From NCBI GenBank assembly GCA_045600125.1, contig JAZRXH010000061.1:20090-84089 (forward strand): a stretch of 64,000 nt of DNA, in the 5' to 3' direction. The notes under the pieces are model-generated. The model was not told where the DNA came from. It searched no databases and was given only the letters and a program-made list of their open reading frames with translations. Source of the stretch: SIG622 sp045600125 (GTDB lineage: Bacteria; Bacillota; Clostridia; Oscillospirales; CAG-382). Both the position numbers and the translations under genes were made by a program. The stretch's first letter is position 1, and every line of letters starts with the position of its first letter. Below, one piece after another: positions 9,090 to 17,607 of this stretch.

Positions 9090-10469
9090 ATGGCGCAGGA
9101 TAAAATGTGGGCAGGACGCTTCCAGAAGGCTCTCGATAAGGTGGCGGACGATTTCAATTCCTCCATCCGCATCGACAAAAGAATGTACAGGCAGGATATC
9201 ACCGGCTCGATGGCGCATGCCTTTATGCTCGGTCGGCAGGGAATCATTTCGGCAAAGGAAAGCGAAGAGATCATCGCCGCTCTGGAGGGCATCCTTTCGG
9301 ATATCGAAAGCGGCGCTCTTGCCATTGACGAGGAAGCGGAGGACATCCATATGTTCGTGGAGTCGGTGCTGACAAAGCGGATCGGCGACACCGGAAAGAA
9401 GCTCCATACCGCAAGAAGCCGGAACGATCAGGTCGCCCTCGACGTGCGTCTGTATCTTCGTGACGAAACAAATGACATTATTGCGCTTCTGAAAAAGATG
9501 CTTTCCGCCATCGTCAAGGTAGCATCCGAGAATAAGGACGCCATCATGCCCGGCTATACCCATCTGCAGAGAGCGCAGCCCATCGTTTTTGCGCATCAGA
9601 TCCTTGCCTACGGCATGATGCTCGAACGGGATATCACAAGACTTTCCGACGCTCTTCGCCGGATGAATCTTTCTCCTCTCGGCTCCTGCGCTCTTGCCGG
9701 AACGACCTATGACACGAACCGGATGACGGTCGCCGAAAAGCTGGGGTTTGACGGCATCACCCGCAACTCCATCGACGGCGTTTCGGACAGAGATTTCTGC
9801 GTAGAACTGGAAAGCGCCTTTTCCATTCTCATGATGCACCTCTCGAGGCTTTCCGAGGAGATCATCCTCTGGTCCAGCTGGGAGTTCAAGTTCGTGGAGC
9901 TCGACGACTCCTTTACCACCGGCTCCAGTATCATGCCGCAGAAGAAGAATTCGGATATGGCGGAGCTCGTCCGGGGCAAGACCGGCAGAGTATACGGAAA
10001 CCTCATCGCTACCCTCACCATGCTCAAAGGACTCCCGCTCGCCTATAACAAGGACATGCAGGAGGACAAGGAAGCCATTTTCGACAGCATCGACACGGTG
10101 AAAAAGTGCCTTGAGGTCTATATACCCATGCTGGAGACCATGAAGGTCAAAAAGGATAATATGCTCAAGGCGGCAAGGACCGGCTTCATCAACGCCACCG
10201 ACCTTGCGGATTATCTCGCCAAGAAGAACGTGCCCTTCCGCACGGCGTATAAGATCGTGGGTCAGATTGTTGCCGAGTGCATCTCCAAGGGTGTCGTTCT
10301 GGAAGAACTGAGTCTTGAGGAGTACAAGTGCCACAGCGAGGTCTTCGATAACGACCTTTACGAAGAGATATCCCTTGAGACCTGCGTCGAAAAGAGAATT
10401 TCCGCCGGCGGCACCGGGCGTGCCTCGGTGGACGCACAGATCGAATATCTTATCAACGCCGCAAAATGA
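9090..10469 (+). CDS. argH: Argininosuccinate lyase
   Basis: 459 aa. It cleaves argininosuccinate to arginine and fumarate, the last step of arginine synthesis. It belongs to the fumarase/aspartase superfamily; the mobile catalytic signature GSSIMPQKKN is present, as is the N-terminal block MWAGRF. AAGGAG at 9078-9083 fixes the ATG at 9090. It lies 165 nt after argG, with a hairpin between them; no separate promoter is obvious, so it probably shares the argG promoter and its ARG box. Confidence 0.97.
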   Translation: MAQDKMWAGRFQKALDKVADDFNSSIRIDKRMYRQDITGSMAHAFMLGRQGIISAKESEEIIAALEGILSDIESGALAIDEEAEDIHMFVESVLTKRIGDTGKKLHTARSRNDQVALDVRLYLRDETNDIIALLKKMLSAIVKVASENKDAIMPGYTHLQRAQPIVFAHQILAYGMMLERDITRLSDALRRMNLSPLGSCALAGTTYDTNRMTVAEKLGFDGITRNSIDGVSDRDFCVELESAFSILMMHLSRLSEEIILWSSWEFKFVELDDSFTTGSSIMPQKKNSDMAELVRGKTGRVYGNLIATLTMLKGLPLAYNKDMQEDKEAIFDSIDTVKKCLEVYIPMLETMKVKKDNMLKAARTGFINATDLADYLAKKNVPFRTAYKIVGQIVAECISKGVVLEELSLEEYKCHSEVFDNDLYEEISLETCVEKRISAGGTGRASVDAQIEYLINAAK

Positions 10470-10505
10470 GAATTGCTTCCCTATAAGACCTGTAAGAAAC
10501 GAAAA

Positions 10506-10546
10506 GAAGTCCGCAGACCGTTTGGTTTTTGCGGATTTCTTTTTTT
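10506..10546 (+). terminator. Intrinsic terminator after argH
   Basis: 10-bp stem (10506-10515 with 10530-10539) followed by seven T. It closes the argG-argH unit. Confidence 0.85.
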
Positions 10547-10655
10547 GCCTGCGGCTTCCCGCTGTGAGCGCCATGGAGACGTCGGAATATACTGTGACAA
10601 GTTGGGTGCTGCTTTCTTTTTGCCAAGACTTCAAAACGAAAGGACAGATAACAGT

Positions 10656-10868
10656 ATGTACAACATCATGGTTTTCAGCTCGGTGACCTACGCTCTCAAA
10701 GCGCAGACCTGCCTTGAAGGGGCGGGGATCCGGACAAGACTTGAAAAACTCAAAAAAGAACAGAGCCTTCGGGGCTGCGGGTACGGGCTCCGGATAAGAA
10801 ACGGCGATATCATAGCGGCAAAGAACCTTCTCGACAGAGAAAGAGTCAAGATCATCGAGATTTATTAA
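10656..10868 (+). CDS. DUF3343 small protein (putative Se/S carrier-like)
   Basis: 70 aa. The pattern of an N-terminal beta strand, a helix with one Cys (KAQTCLEGAG), a basic segment and RSL/GCG-type loop matches the DUF3343 family, proposed to carry sulfur or selenium. Two further Cys-Gly pairs are limited to GCGYG. The ATG at 10656 has AAAGGA upstream. The gene sits 69 nt before a cysteine-desulfurase-family gene, the classic neighbourhood of DUF3343, which supports the assignment. No selD or yedF is nearby. Confidence 0.75.
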   Translation: MYNIMVFSSVTYALKAQTCLEGAGIRTRLEKLKKEQSLRGCGYGLRIRNGDIIAAKNLLDRERVKIIEIY

Positions 10869-10937
10869 ATAAAAAAGTGCCATTGCAAAGAAGCCGAAAA
10901 AACGGCGGAACATAAACAAAAGGAGGATGTTTAGCCC

Positions 10938-12086
10938 ATGGGGATCCTGTATTTCGATCATGCCGCCACCAGCTTCCCGAAGCCCCCGAGCGTTATCAGC
11001 GCCGTCCGGCGCTCCTTCGATGAATGCGGCGGGAATCCCGGGAGAAGCGGGCACAAGCTGTCTGTAAACGCCGCAAGAGCCGTCTTTGATTGCCGGAATG
11101 AGCTGTGCGCTCTGTTCGGTATCAATACGCCGGAGCGGGTCTGCTTTGCGGGAAATGCCACCTATGCATTGAATATGGCGATAAACGGTCTATACGAGAA
11201 GAACAGCCATATCGTGGTCTCGAACCTCGAGCATAACTCGGTCCTGAGACCGGTGCATCATCTCTGCGAAGACGAAGAGAATCACGGCTCCTATTCCGTC
11301 TTTGACGCTCTCGGGTCCGATGAAGAAGTCTTACGGAATTTTCTTCTGTCGCTTCGGAAGGACACCCGCCTTGCTGTGATCACCGCCGCCTCCAACGTCT
11401 GCGGAAAAATACTGCCGCTGAAAGAGCTTTCCGCCCTTTGCAGAGAAAGGAATATCCGCCTTATCGTGGACGCTTCGCAGGCAGCGGGTGAGATCCCTAT
11501 CGACCTTCGTGCGCTCTGTGCCGACGCTTTTTGCAGTGCCGGACACAAAGGACTTCTGGGACCTATGGGAACCGGCTTTGCCGTATTCGGTGAAAAGGTC
11601 ACGCCGCATCCGTTTGCCTTCGGCGGCAACGGCGTACAGTCCTTCGAGCGGACGATGGGGGATGCCCTCCCCGAAAGCCTTGAAGCAGGCACCCTGAACA
11701 CTCCCGGTATTGCGGGACTCTGTGCGGGCGCACAATACATCCGCACGGTGGGGGTATCCGAGATCCGGCAAAGGACCGCCTGCCTCGAGCGTCAGCTCAC
11801 CGAGGGACTGCAGAACTGCGGTGCCGAGGTCTACGGCATATACCGTAACAAAACGCCGGTCGTCCTTTTTAACGTCATAGGGAAAGGTGCTGCGGAGGTG
11901 TCGTCCTTTCTCGACTCAAAGGGCGTCTGCACGAGAAGCGGTCTTCACTGCGCGCCGCTTGCCCATACGGCACTCGGAACGGAAAAGGACGGTGCGGTGC
12001 GGGTGAGCCTCGGCTTCTCCAATACCCCGAAGGAGGTAGACCGCTTTCTCTGCATTATGAGGCGCTATATAAGGTGCGGCGATTAA
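10938..12086 (+). CDS. Cysteine desulfurase family protein (class V aminotransferase fold)
   Basis: 382 aa, PLP-dependent. The N-terminal YFDHAATSFPKP, the PLP-lysine block SAGHKGLLGPMGTG and the C-terminal TRSGLHCAPLAH with a candidate persulfide-carrying Cys are all present. The family (often filed with the EF2568-type subfamily) is distinct from IscS and NifS and commonly pairs with DUF3343, as here. A very strong AAAGGAGGA precedes the ATG. Sulfur or selenium mobilisation for an unknown acceptor is the likely role; there is no iscU or tRNA thiolase next to it. Confidence 0.85.
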   Translation: MGILYFDHAATSFPKPPSVISAVRRSFDECGGNPGRSGHKLSVNAARAVFDCRNELCALFGINTPERVCFAGNATYALNMAINGLYEKNSHIVVSNLEHNSVLRPVHHLCEDEENHGSYSVFDALGSDEEVLRNFLLSLRKDTRLAVITAASNVCGKILPLKELSALCRERNIRLIVDASQAAGEIPIDLRALCADAFCSAGHKGLLGPMGTGFAVFGEKVTPHPFAFGGNGVQSFERTMGDALPESLEAGTLNTPGIAGLCAGAQYIRTVGVSEIRQRTACLERQLTEGLQNCGAEVYGIYRNKTPVVLFNVIGKGAAEVSSFLDSKGVCTRSGLHCAPLAHTALGTEKDGAVRVSLGFSNTPKEVDRFLCIMRRYIRCGD

Positions 12087-12099
12087 GTCTATATTTACT

Positions 12100-12128
12100 T
12101 TGTTTTTCCTTTGGTAATTTCGTATAAT
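12100..12128 (+). promoter_or_regulatory. Promoter for the M23 peptidase gene
   Basis: TTGTTT (12100-12105), 17 bp, TATAAT (12123-12128), about 40 nt before the start at 12170. Confidence 0.6.
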
Positions 12129-12169
12129 TTCAGCATTTCCGGTGAAAATAGATGCCGGAGGTGTTCTTT

Positions 12170-13159
12170 ATGCAATTCGACAAAAACAGATTCAAGAAGC
12201 AGCTTGTAAGCGGGGGCATATACATAGCCCTTGCAGCCGCCGTTGTTACGGTCACTCTCAGCGGAGTCAACGGCATTCTCGGCGGCAGCGGCTATGGTAT
12301 ACAGGACAAGGACAAAACGGATAACGGTCTGAAGCTCCCGGAGACCTCAATTCTTCAAAAAGAGCAGGCAAAAACCGATCCCTTCGACTCGCCGTATTTT
12401 GAAAAGGAAACGACCGTTTCGGATAACGCATCGGGGATCAGCGCCGAGGTACACGGAAAGAACGGCGACGCCGGAAGTGATTTGTCCGGTGCTGAAAAAG
12501 ACGAAAAGTCTTCCGCCGCTGACGATCATGAAAAAGCCGAGCCGATGCCGAAGCAGGGGACGGCGGTCCCGCATTATTCGGACACTTCGACATCCGAGCC
12601 CGACGATTCTCTTTCCGTCACATCCGAGCCGTCCGGCGTAATCGGAGTGTATCCGGAGACCGAAGAAGAGCCGTTGTCCGCAAGCGGCGAGCCGGAGGGC
12701 GTGGAGTATCCCACCGAGCCGGAGGAGACCTATTACGGCTTCTACTGCAAGCCCGCCGACGGGTATATCGAACGGCAGTATTCCGATAACGAACTGCTCT
12801 ATTCTCCCACCATGGGGGACTACCGCACCCATGACGGCATCGACATCACGGGCGATCCCGGAAGCCCGGTCAGAGCCATATACGGGGGCGTTGTCGAGAG
12901 TATGTACTATGACGACTTTATGGGTTATACCGTCGTCATCGACCACAAGGACGGCATACGGTCGGTGTATTCCAACCTGTCTGAGGCGGTGCCGAACGGG
13001 CTCTGCGTCGGTAAGAGCGTGGAAACGGGAGAGGTCATCGGTGGCATCGGCAACAGCGCCGGCTGTGAGTGCGCCGACGTTTATCATCTCCATCTCTCAA
13101 TCACGAAGGACGGGAAGAATATCGACCCGGCGGCATTTCTCAGAAGCTACGGGGAATAA
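12170..13159 (+). CDS. Membrane-anchored M23 family metallopeptidase
   Basis: 329 aa. One N-terminal transmembrane helix (about 15-33) is followed by an acidic, Ser/Glu/Pro-rich spacer (about 50-190) and a C-terminal LytM/M23 domain. The zinc ligands are visible: HDGID (H-x3-D) and HLH near the end, so the enzyme should be an active peptidoglycan endopeptidase facing the outside. CGGAGGTG at 12155-12162 selects the ATG at 12170 over the in-frame ATG at 12152. The layout of one helix, linker and M23 domain also matches SpoIIQ-type engulfment proteins, but there is no spoIID beside it, so this remains an alternative. Confidence 0.86.
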   Translation: MQFDKNRFKKQLVSGGIYIALAAAVVTVTLSGVNGILGGSGYGIQDKDKTDNGLKLPETSILQKEQAKTDPFDSPYFEKETTVSDNASGISAEVHGKNGDAGSDLSGAEKDEKSSAADDHEKAEPMPKQGTAVPHYSDTSTSEPDDSLSVTSEPSGVIGVYPETEEEPLSASGEPEGVEYPTEPEETYYGFYCKPADGYIERQYSDNELLYSPTMGDYRTHDGIDITGDPGSPVRAIYGGVVESMYYDDFMGYTVVIDHKDGIRSVYSNLSEAVPNGLCVGKSVETGEVIGGIGNSAGCECADVYHLHLSITKDGKNIDPAAFLRSYGE

Positions 13160-13169
13160 ACATGTTTTT

Positions 13170-13201
13170 GGCGGAGGCATCGTCGGTGCTTCCGCTTTTT
13201 T
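13170..13201 (+). terminator. Intrinsic terminator after the M23 gene
   Basis: GCGGA (13171-13175) pairs with TCCGC (13191-13195), with an inner GCA/TGC helix, followed by six T. Confidence 0.75.
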
Positions 13202-13212
13202 GCCTCTGCCTA

Positions 13213-13241
13213 TTGACACGCACGGCTTTTGCGATTATAAT
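13213..13241 (+). promoter_or_regulatory. Consensus promoter of the serine hydrolase gene
   Basis: TTGACA (13213-13218), 17 bp, TATAAT (13236-13241); both boxes are perfect. The start codon is at 13284. Confidence 0.9.
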
Positions 13242-13283
13242 TGTACCTGACAAATCGAAAGATAACCGAAAGGACGATAAATC

Positions 13284-14372
13284 ATGTACGAAAAACTGAA
13301 AATGTACGCCGACTCTTTCCTGAATATGGGCGTGCCGGGCTTCGACCTGCTCATCTATAAGGACGGCAGCGAGTGCTTCCGCTATTCCGGAGGCTATTCC
13401 GACCTTGAAAATAAGATCCCGATAAAGGGAAACGAAAGATATAACATCTATTCCTGCTCAAAGCCGATCACCTGCAGTGCCGCTCTGCAGCTTTATGAAA
13501 AAGGACTTTTCAAGCTATCGGATAAGCTCTGCGAGTATATGCCGGAGTTTGAAAACATGACCGTGCGGGTCGGCGATGAAATCGTAAAGGCGGATCATTA
13601 CATAACCGTCGACAACCTCTTCACCATGACGGCGGGATTTACTTATGACCTCGGTACCGAGAACATGAAGCGCTGCCGCACCGAGACATACGGCAAATGC
13701 CCCACAAGAGAGGCGATGCGCTATCTTGCCAAAGACCCGCTTTCTTTTCAGCCGGGCGAAAAGTGGCAGTACAGCCTCTGCCACGACGTTCTGGCGGCGC
13801 TGGTGGAGGTGCTGTCGGGAGAAAAGTTCGAGGACTACGTAAAGAAGAATATCTTTGATAAGCTGGGCATGAAGCATTCCACCTTTATGCTTCCCGAAAA
13901 CGAGCTGGATACGATCGCCTGCCACTACCGCTTCAACAACGGGACCGGCAAGGCGGAGAACTGCGGAAAGAACATCCAGACCTTCAAGATTGGCTCGGAG
14001 TATGCCTCCGGCGGTGCGGGATGTATCTCCACGGTCGATGACTATATCAAATTCCTCGAAGCCCTCCGTGTCGGTGACGTGATCCTTGCCAAGGAAACGA
14101 TCGACCTTATGGCGACCGGAAGACTTACGCCCTCTCAGATGGCGACCTATAATCAGGGCGGCTACGATTACGGACTCGGCGTAAGGTGCCCGCTCCAAGA
14201 GGGTGCCGACTATATCAGAACCGACTTCGGCTGGGGCGGCGCCGCAGGAGCCTACCTTGCGGTCAACAGAAAGCTGAATTATACGCTCTTCTATGCACAG
14301 CACCTGATGAACTCGCCGAACCAGACCATCCGCCGAGGCGTCAGCGACCTCTTTGCGGAAACTCTGCGATAA
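13284..14372 (+). CDS. Beta-lactamase-family serine hydrolase
   Basis: 362 aa. It belongs to the class C beta-lactamase/DD-peptidase-like family, with the nucleophile motif SxxK as SCSKP near residue 57 and a Tyr motif YSLCHDVL near 160. A late GWGGAAGAY block stands where the third active-site motif is expected. No signal peptide is visible, so it is probably cytosolic, and more likely an esterase or peptide/amide hydrolase than an antibiotic-resistance enzyme. It is monocistronic, with its own consensus promoter and a terminator shared with ligA. Confidence 0.83.
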   Translation: MYEKLKMYADSFLNMGVPGFDLLIYKDGSECFRYSGGYSDLENKIPIKGNERYNIYSCSKPITCSAALQLYEKGLFKLSDKLCEYMPEFENMTVRVGDEIVKADHYITVDNLFTMTAGFTYDLGTENMKRCRTETYGKCPTREAMRYLAKDPLSFQPGEKWQYSLCHDVLAALVEVLSGEKFEDYVKKNIFDKLGMKHSTFMLPENELDTIACHYRFNNGTGKAENCGKNIQTFKIGSEYASGGAGCISTVDDYIKFLEALRVGDVILAKETIDLMATGRLTPSQMATYNQGGYDYGLGVRCPLQEGADYIRTDFGWGGAAGAYLAVNRKLNYTLFYAQHLMNSPNQTIRRGVSDLFAETLR

Positions 14373-14387
14373 ATCACCGCATCGAAA

Positions 14388-14420
14388 AATGCTCACTGCC
14401 GAAAAAGGACAGTGAGCATT
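14388..14420. terminator. Bidirectional terminator between the serine hydrolase and ligA
   Basis: Perfect 11-bp stem AATGCTCACTG (14388-14398) with its complement at 14410-14420. The T run is better on the minus strand (ligA side). Confidence 0.85.
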
Positions 14421-14439
14421 CTTATATTCCGATATTTGC

Positions 14440-16443
14440 TTATTCGCCGATGAGTTCCCGTAATCTTTCAAGAGAAATGATCTCGACGCCCAGCTTCTGC
14501 GCCTTGTCGAGCTTCGAGCCGCCGTCTGCACCCGCAAGAAGGTAGGAGGTATTCTTCGATACCGAAGAGGATACTTTTCCGCCGTAGGAGGCAATCAGCT
14601 CGGATGCCTCGTCCCGCTTCATGCCGGGAAGCGTGCCGGTGATGACGAAGGTCAGACCCTCAAGGGAGCTTCCTTTCACGCTGGTCACTGCCTCGGTGAC
14701 GACGCCCGCCGCCTTCAGCTCCTCCACATTCCTTACGTTGTCGGGATTTCTGAAATAAGCGGCGATGCTTTCGGCACAAACCTTGCCGAGATCCTCCACC
14801 TCGCAAAGCTCTGCGACCGAAGCGTGCATCAGTGCGTCGATGCTCCCGAAGCGTGCGGCAAGGGTCTCCGCCGTGGTCCTTCCGATGTGCCGGATACCGA
14901 GAGCGAAGAGGACTCTCGCAAGCCCTGCCGTCTTGGAATTTTCGATGGCACGAAGAAGATTGTCCGCACTCTTTTCGCCCACTCTGTCCAGTTCCAGAAG
15001 CTGCTCTCTCGAAATGCGGTACAGATCGCAGGCGCTCTTTAAGATACCGCTGTCAATAAGCTGATTGATCTGCGCCTCGCCGCAGCCGTCCACGTTCATG
15101 GCGTCTCTCGAAACGAAGTGGATGAGTCTTCTCGACAGCTGCGCCGGACAGCTTCCGTCGGTACAGCGGTACGCCGCTTCGCCCTCCTCCCGAACGACGG
15201 GGGAGCCGCACACCGGGCAGACGTCCGGCATTCTGAACTCGGTCTCCGAACCGTCCCGCTTTTCCGGCACGGCACGAAGGATCTCCGGAATGATGTCTCC
15301 CGCCTTGCGGACGACTACCGTGTCGCCGATCATGATGTCCCGCTCTTTTATGAAATCCTCGTTATGGAGGGTCGCCTTGGATACGCTCGTTCCAGCAAGA
15401 TGCACCTTTTCGAGAACGGCATAGGGAGTCAGAACGCCGGTACGCCCTACGTTGATCTCAATGCTGAGGAGCTTCGTTTCCTTTTCCTCCGGAGGATACT
15501 TGAACGCCGCCGCCCATTTCGGAGCGTTGGAGGTCTCGCCGAGAGCCGTCCGCTTCTCGAAGCTGTCCACCTTTATGACGGCTCCGTCAATATCGAAGGA
15601 AAGGTTCTGACGGTTCTCGTTGAAGAAGGCGACCTCCTTCTTTATGTCTTCAAATTTTGTGAAGGTGTTGATGGACGGGGAGACCTTGAAGCCCTGACTT
15701 TTCAGGTATTCAAGACTCTTCCGGTGAGAGGTAAGGTCGGGAAGACCGTCGCCGTACTGAATGTTGAAAACGAAGATCGAAAGCTCACGGCTCCTTGTCA
15801 CGTTCGGATCCAGCTGCCGGAGAGATCCCGCCGCCGCATTCCGGGGATTTGCCATGAGAGGAAGTCCCGCCATTTCCCGTTCGTCGTTGATTCTGGCAAA
15901 GACATCCTTCGGCATATAGACCTCGCCCCGCACACAGAGATAGGGGACGGGCTCTCTTAGCTTTTTCGGAATGTCCTTGATGGTTCGGAGGTTTTCGGTG
16001 ATATTTTCGCCGACGCTGCCGTCTCCGCGTGTGGCGCCTCTTACGAAGATACCGTTTTCGTATTCGAGAGATACCGACAGACCGTCGATCTTGTATTCCA
16101 CCACGAATTCCGTTTCATCGCTTGTATCGCCCAGCGCCCTTTTCGTCCTGACGATGTAGTCCTCCAGCTCGCCGTAGGAGAACACGTCGTTGAGGCTCTG
16201 CAGCGGGACCCGATGGGAAACCTTTTCAAATTTCTCGCTGGGCTTTCCGCCTACCGACTTTGACGGGGAGTCGGCGGAGTCGAGCTCGGGGAATTCCTTT
16301 TCCAGAGCGATCAGCTCCCGCATCAGCTCGTCAAAATCAAAATCCGAGATTTCCGGGGCGTCGTCGTTATAGTATCTGTCTCTGTGGTATTTGATAAGCG
16401 CCCGCAGCTCGTCGATCCGTGTCTTTGCGTTTTCCGCATTCAT
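14440..16443 (-). CDS. ligA: NAD-dependent DNA ligase
   Basis: 667 aa, full length. It seals nicks in replication and repair using NAD. Domains in order: Ia N-terminal domain, nucleotidyltransferase with the adenylated lysine in EYKIDGLS, OB fold, a Cys4 zinc finger (CPVCG ... CTDGSCPAQ), helix-hairpin-helix repeats and a C-terminal BRCT domain with GxxP-type GTLPG. GAGGTAG precedes the ATG at 16443. It is transcribed alone, convergent with the serine hydrolase gene and divergent from rlmA. Confidence 0.97.
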   Translation of the reverse strand: MNAENAKTRIDELRALIKYHRDRYYNDDAPEISDFDFDELMRELIALEKEFPELDSADSPSKSVGGKPSEKFEKVSHRVPLQSLNDVFSYGELEDYIVRTKRALGDTSDETEFVVEYKIDGLSVSLEYENGIFVRGATRGDGSVGENITENLRTIKDIPKKLREPVPYLCVRGEVYMPKDVFARINDEREMAGLPLMANPRNAAAGSLRQLDPNVTRSRELSIFVFNIQYGDGLPDLTSHRKSLEYLKSQGFKVSPSINTFTKFEDIKKEVAFFNENRQNLSFDIDGAVIKVDSFEKRTALGETSNAPKWAAAFKYPPEEKETKLLSIEINVGRTGVLTPYAVLEKVHLAGTSVSKATLHNEDFIKERDIMIGDTVVVRKAGDIIPEILRAVPEKRDGSETEFRMPDVCPVCGSPVVREEGEAAYRCTDGSCPAQLSRRLIHFVSRDAMNVDGCGEAQINQLIDSGILKSACDLYRISREQLLELDRVGEKSADNLLRAIENSKTAGLARVLFALGIRHIGRTTAETLAARFGSIDALMHASVAELCEVEDLGKVCAESIAAYFRNPDNVRNVEELKAAGVVTEAVTSVKGSSLEGLTFVITGTLPGMKRDEASELIASYGGKVSSSVSKNTSYLLAGADGGSKLDKAQKLGVEIISLERLRELIGE

Positions 16444-16575
16444 CGAAAAATCTACCTCCGATCTCTTCGGTTCTTTGCTTACATTTTCACTGCTATTTTA
16501 CCACGTTTCTGCCGGAAATGCAACCGGATTTGCAGGTTTATTTCCAAAAATCTTTTTCTTTTTTGCACGGATGTC

Positions 16576-16604
16576 TTGTATTCCTTCCCGTTTTATGTTA
16601 CAAT
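16576..16604 (+). promoter_or_regulatory. Promoter of rlmA
   Basis: TTGTAT (16576-16581), 17 bp, TACAAT (16599-16604), 33 nt before the ATG. Confidence 0.75.
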
Positions 16605-16637
16605 TATTATATCTTAGATGAATTATCGGAGAACAGA

Positions 16638-17462
16638 ATGAACCCGTATAAATGTCCCGTGTGCGGGGGAGAGCTTTCCGCCTGCGGCTCTTCCTATGTG
16701 TGTGCCTTGCACCATACCTACGATATTGCAAAGCAGGGGTACGTGAATCTCGCCTCCTCAAAGCAGAGCGGCGGGGGAGACGACCGGGAAATGTGCCGCG
16801 CAAGGCACGAATTCCACTCCCGTAATTACTATGGCTGTCTTGCACGGAAGATCGCTTCGGTCTGCCTTGAAAAGGACGTGCGCTCGGTACTCGACGCCGG
16901 CTGCGGCGAGGGCTATTACCTGCGAAGTATCCGGGCTCTTTACCGGCAAAAGGATGTCACAGGCTTTTCCCTTTGCGGCATCGACCTTGCAAAGGAAGCG
17001 ATTTTGCTCGGCGCACGGTGTGAGAAGCCGCTTCCCGAGGAGGTCAGGATCCGCTACGCCGTGGCGGGGATTTTCGAGATGCCGTATTTCGACAGCTCGT
17101 TCGACTGCCTTCTTTCCGTCTTTGCACCGATCCCGGCAAAGGAAGCCGCAAGAGTGCTGAAAAAAGACGGCGTCATGATCGTCGCTTCCCCCGGCGAAGA
17201 GCATCTTGAAGGGCTTAAAGCGAAGATCTATGACAGCGTGATCCCCAACGAAGAGGCAAGCGGCGCTCCCGACGGCTTCGGGCTCTGCGAAACGCTTCGG
17301 GTGAAAGACCGGATCACCGTTTGCGGCGAAGACGTGATAAGCCTTTTCCACATGACTCCCTACTTCTGGAAAACCTCCCCGGAGGACGCCGAAAGATTGC
17401 GGGGCGTGGAAACACTTACGACCGATATTTCGTTTATCGTGCGTGTCATGCGGAAAATATGA
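16638..17462 (+). CDS. rlmA: 23S rRNA (guanine-N1-)-methyltransferase, RlmA family
   Basis: 274 aa. The N-terminal zinc ribbon (CPVCGGEL ... CALHHTYD), directly followed by KQGYVNL, is diagnostic for RlmA. An SAM-binding Rossmann domain follows with DAGCGEGYY as motif I. RlmA(I) methylates G745 and RlmA(II) G748 of 23S rRNA; which subtype this is cannot be told by eye. RlmA(II) influences macrolide sensitivity. An earlier in-frame ATG at 16419 lies before the promoter and is rejected. Confidence 0.88.
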   Translation: MNPYKCPVCGGELSACGSSYVCALHHTYDIAKQGYVNLASSKQSGGGDDREMCRARHEFHSRNYYGCLARKIASVCLEKDVRSVLDAGCGEGYYLRSIRALYRQKDVTGFSLCGIDLAKEAILLGARCEKPLPEEVRIRYAVAGIFEMPYFDSSFDCLLSVFAPIPAKEAARVLKKDGVMIVASPGEEHLEGLKAKIYDSVIPNEEASGAPDGFGLCETLRVKDRITVCGEDVISLFHMTPYFWKTSPEDAERLRGVETLTTDISFIVRVMRKI

Positions 17463-17607
17463 TTTTTTTTTGCAAAGAGTCGGAACTTATTTGCAGTATT
17501 TTCCGTCTATTAAGACAAGAAGACAAAAATGCGTCAAATAATCGGTAATCGGCGAGCAAAACTGCGCTGTATGCCGTATGGCGCTTTGTGAAAGGAAGGA
17601 AAGAATT

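Noticed and set aside
10562..10640. Coding start of the DUF3343 gene further upstream
   Set aside because: The longer frame starts inside the argH terminator, whereas the ATG at 10656 has a fitting AAAGGA and gives a full-length DUF3343 protein.
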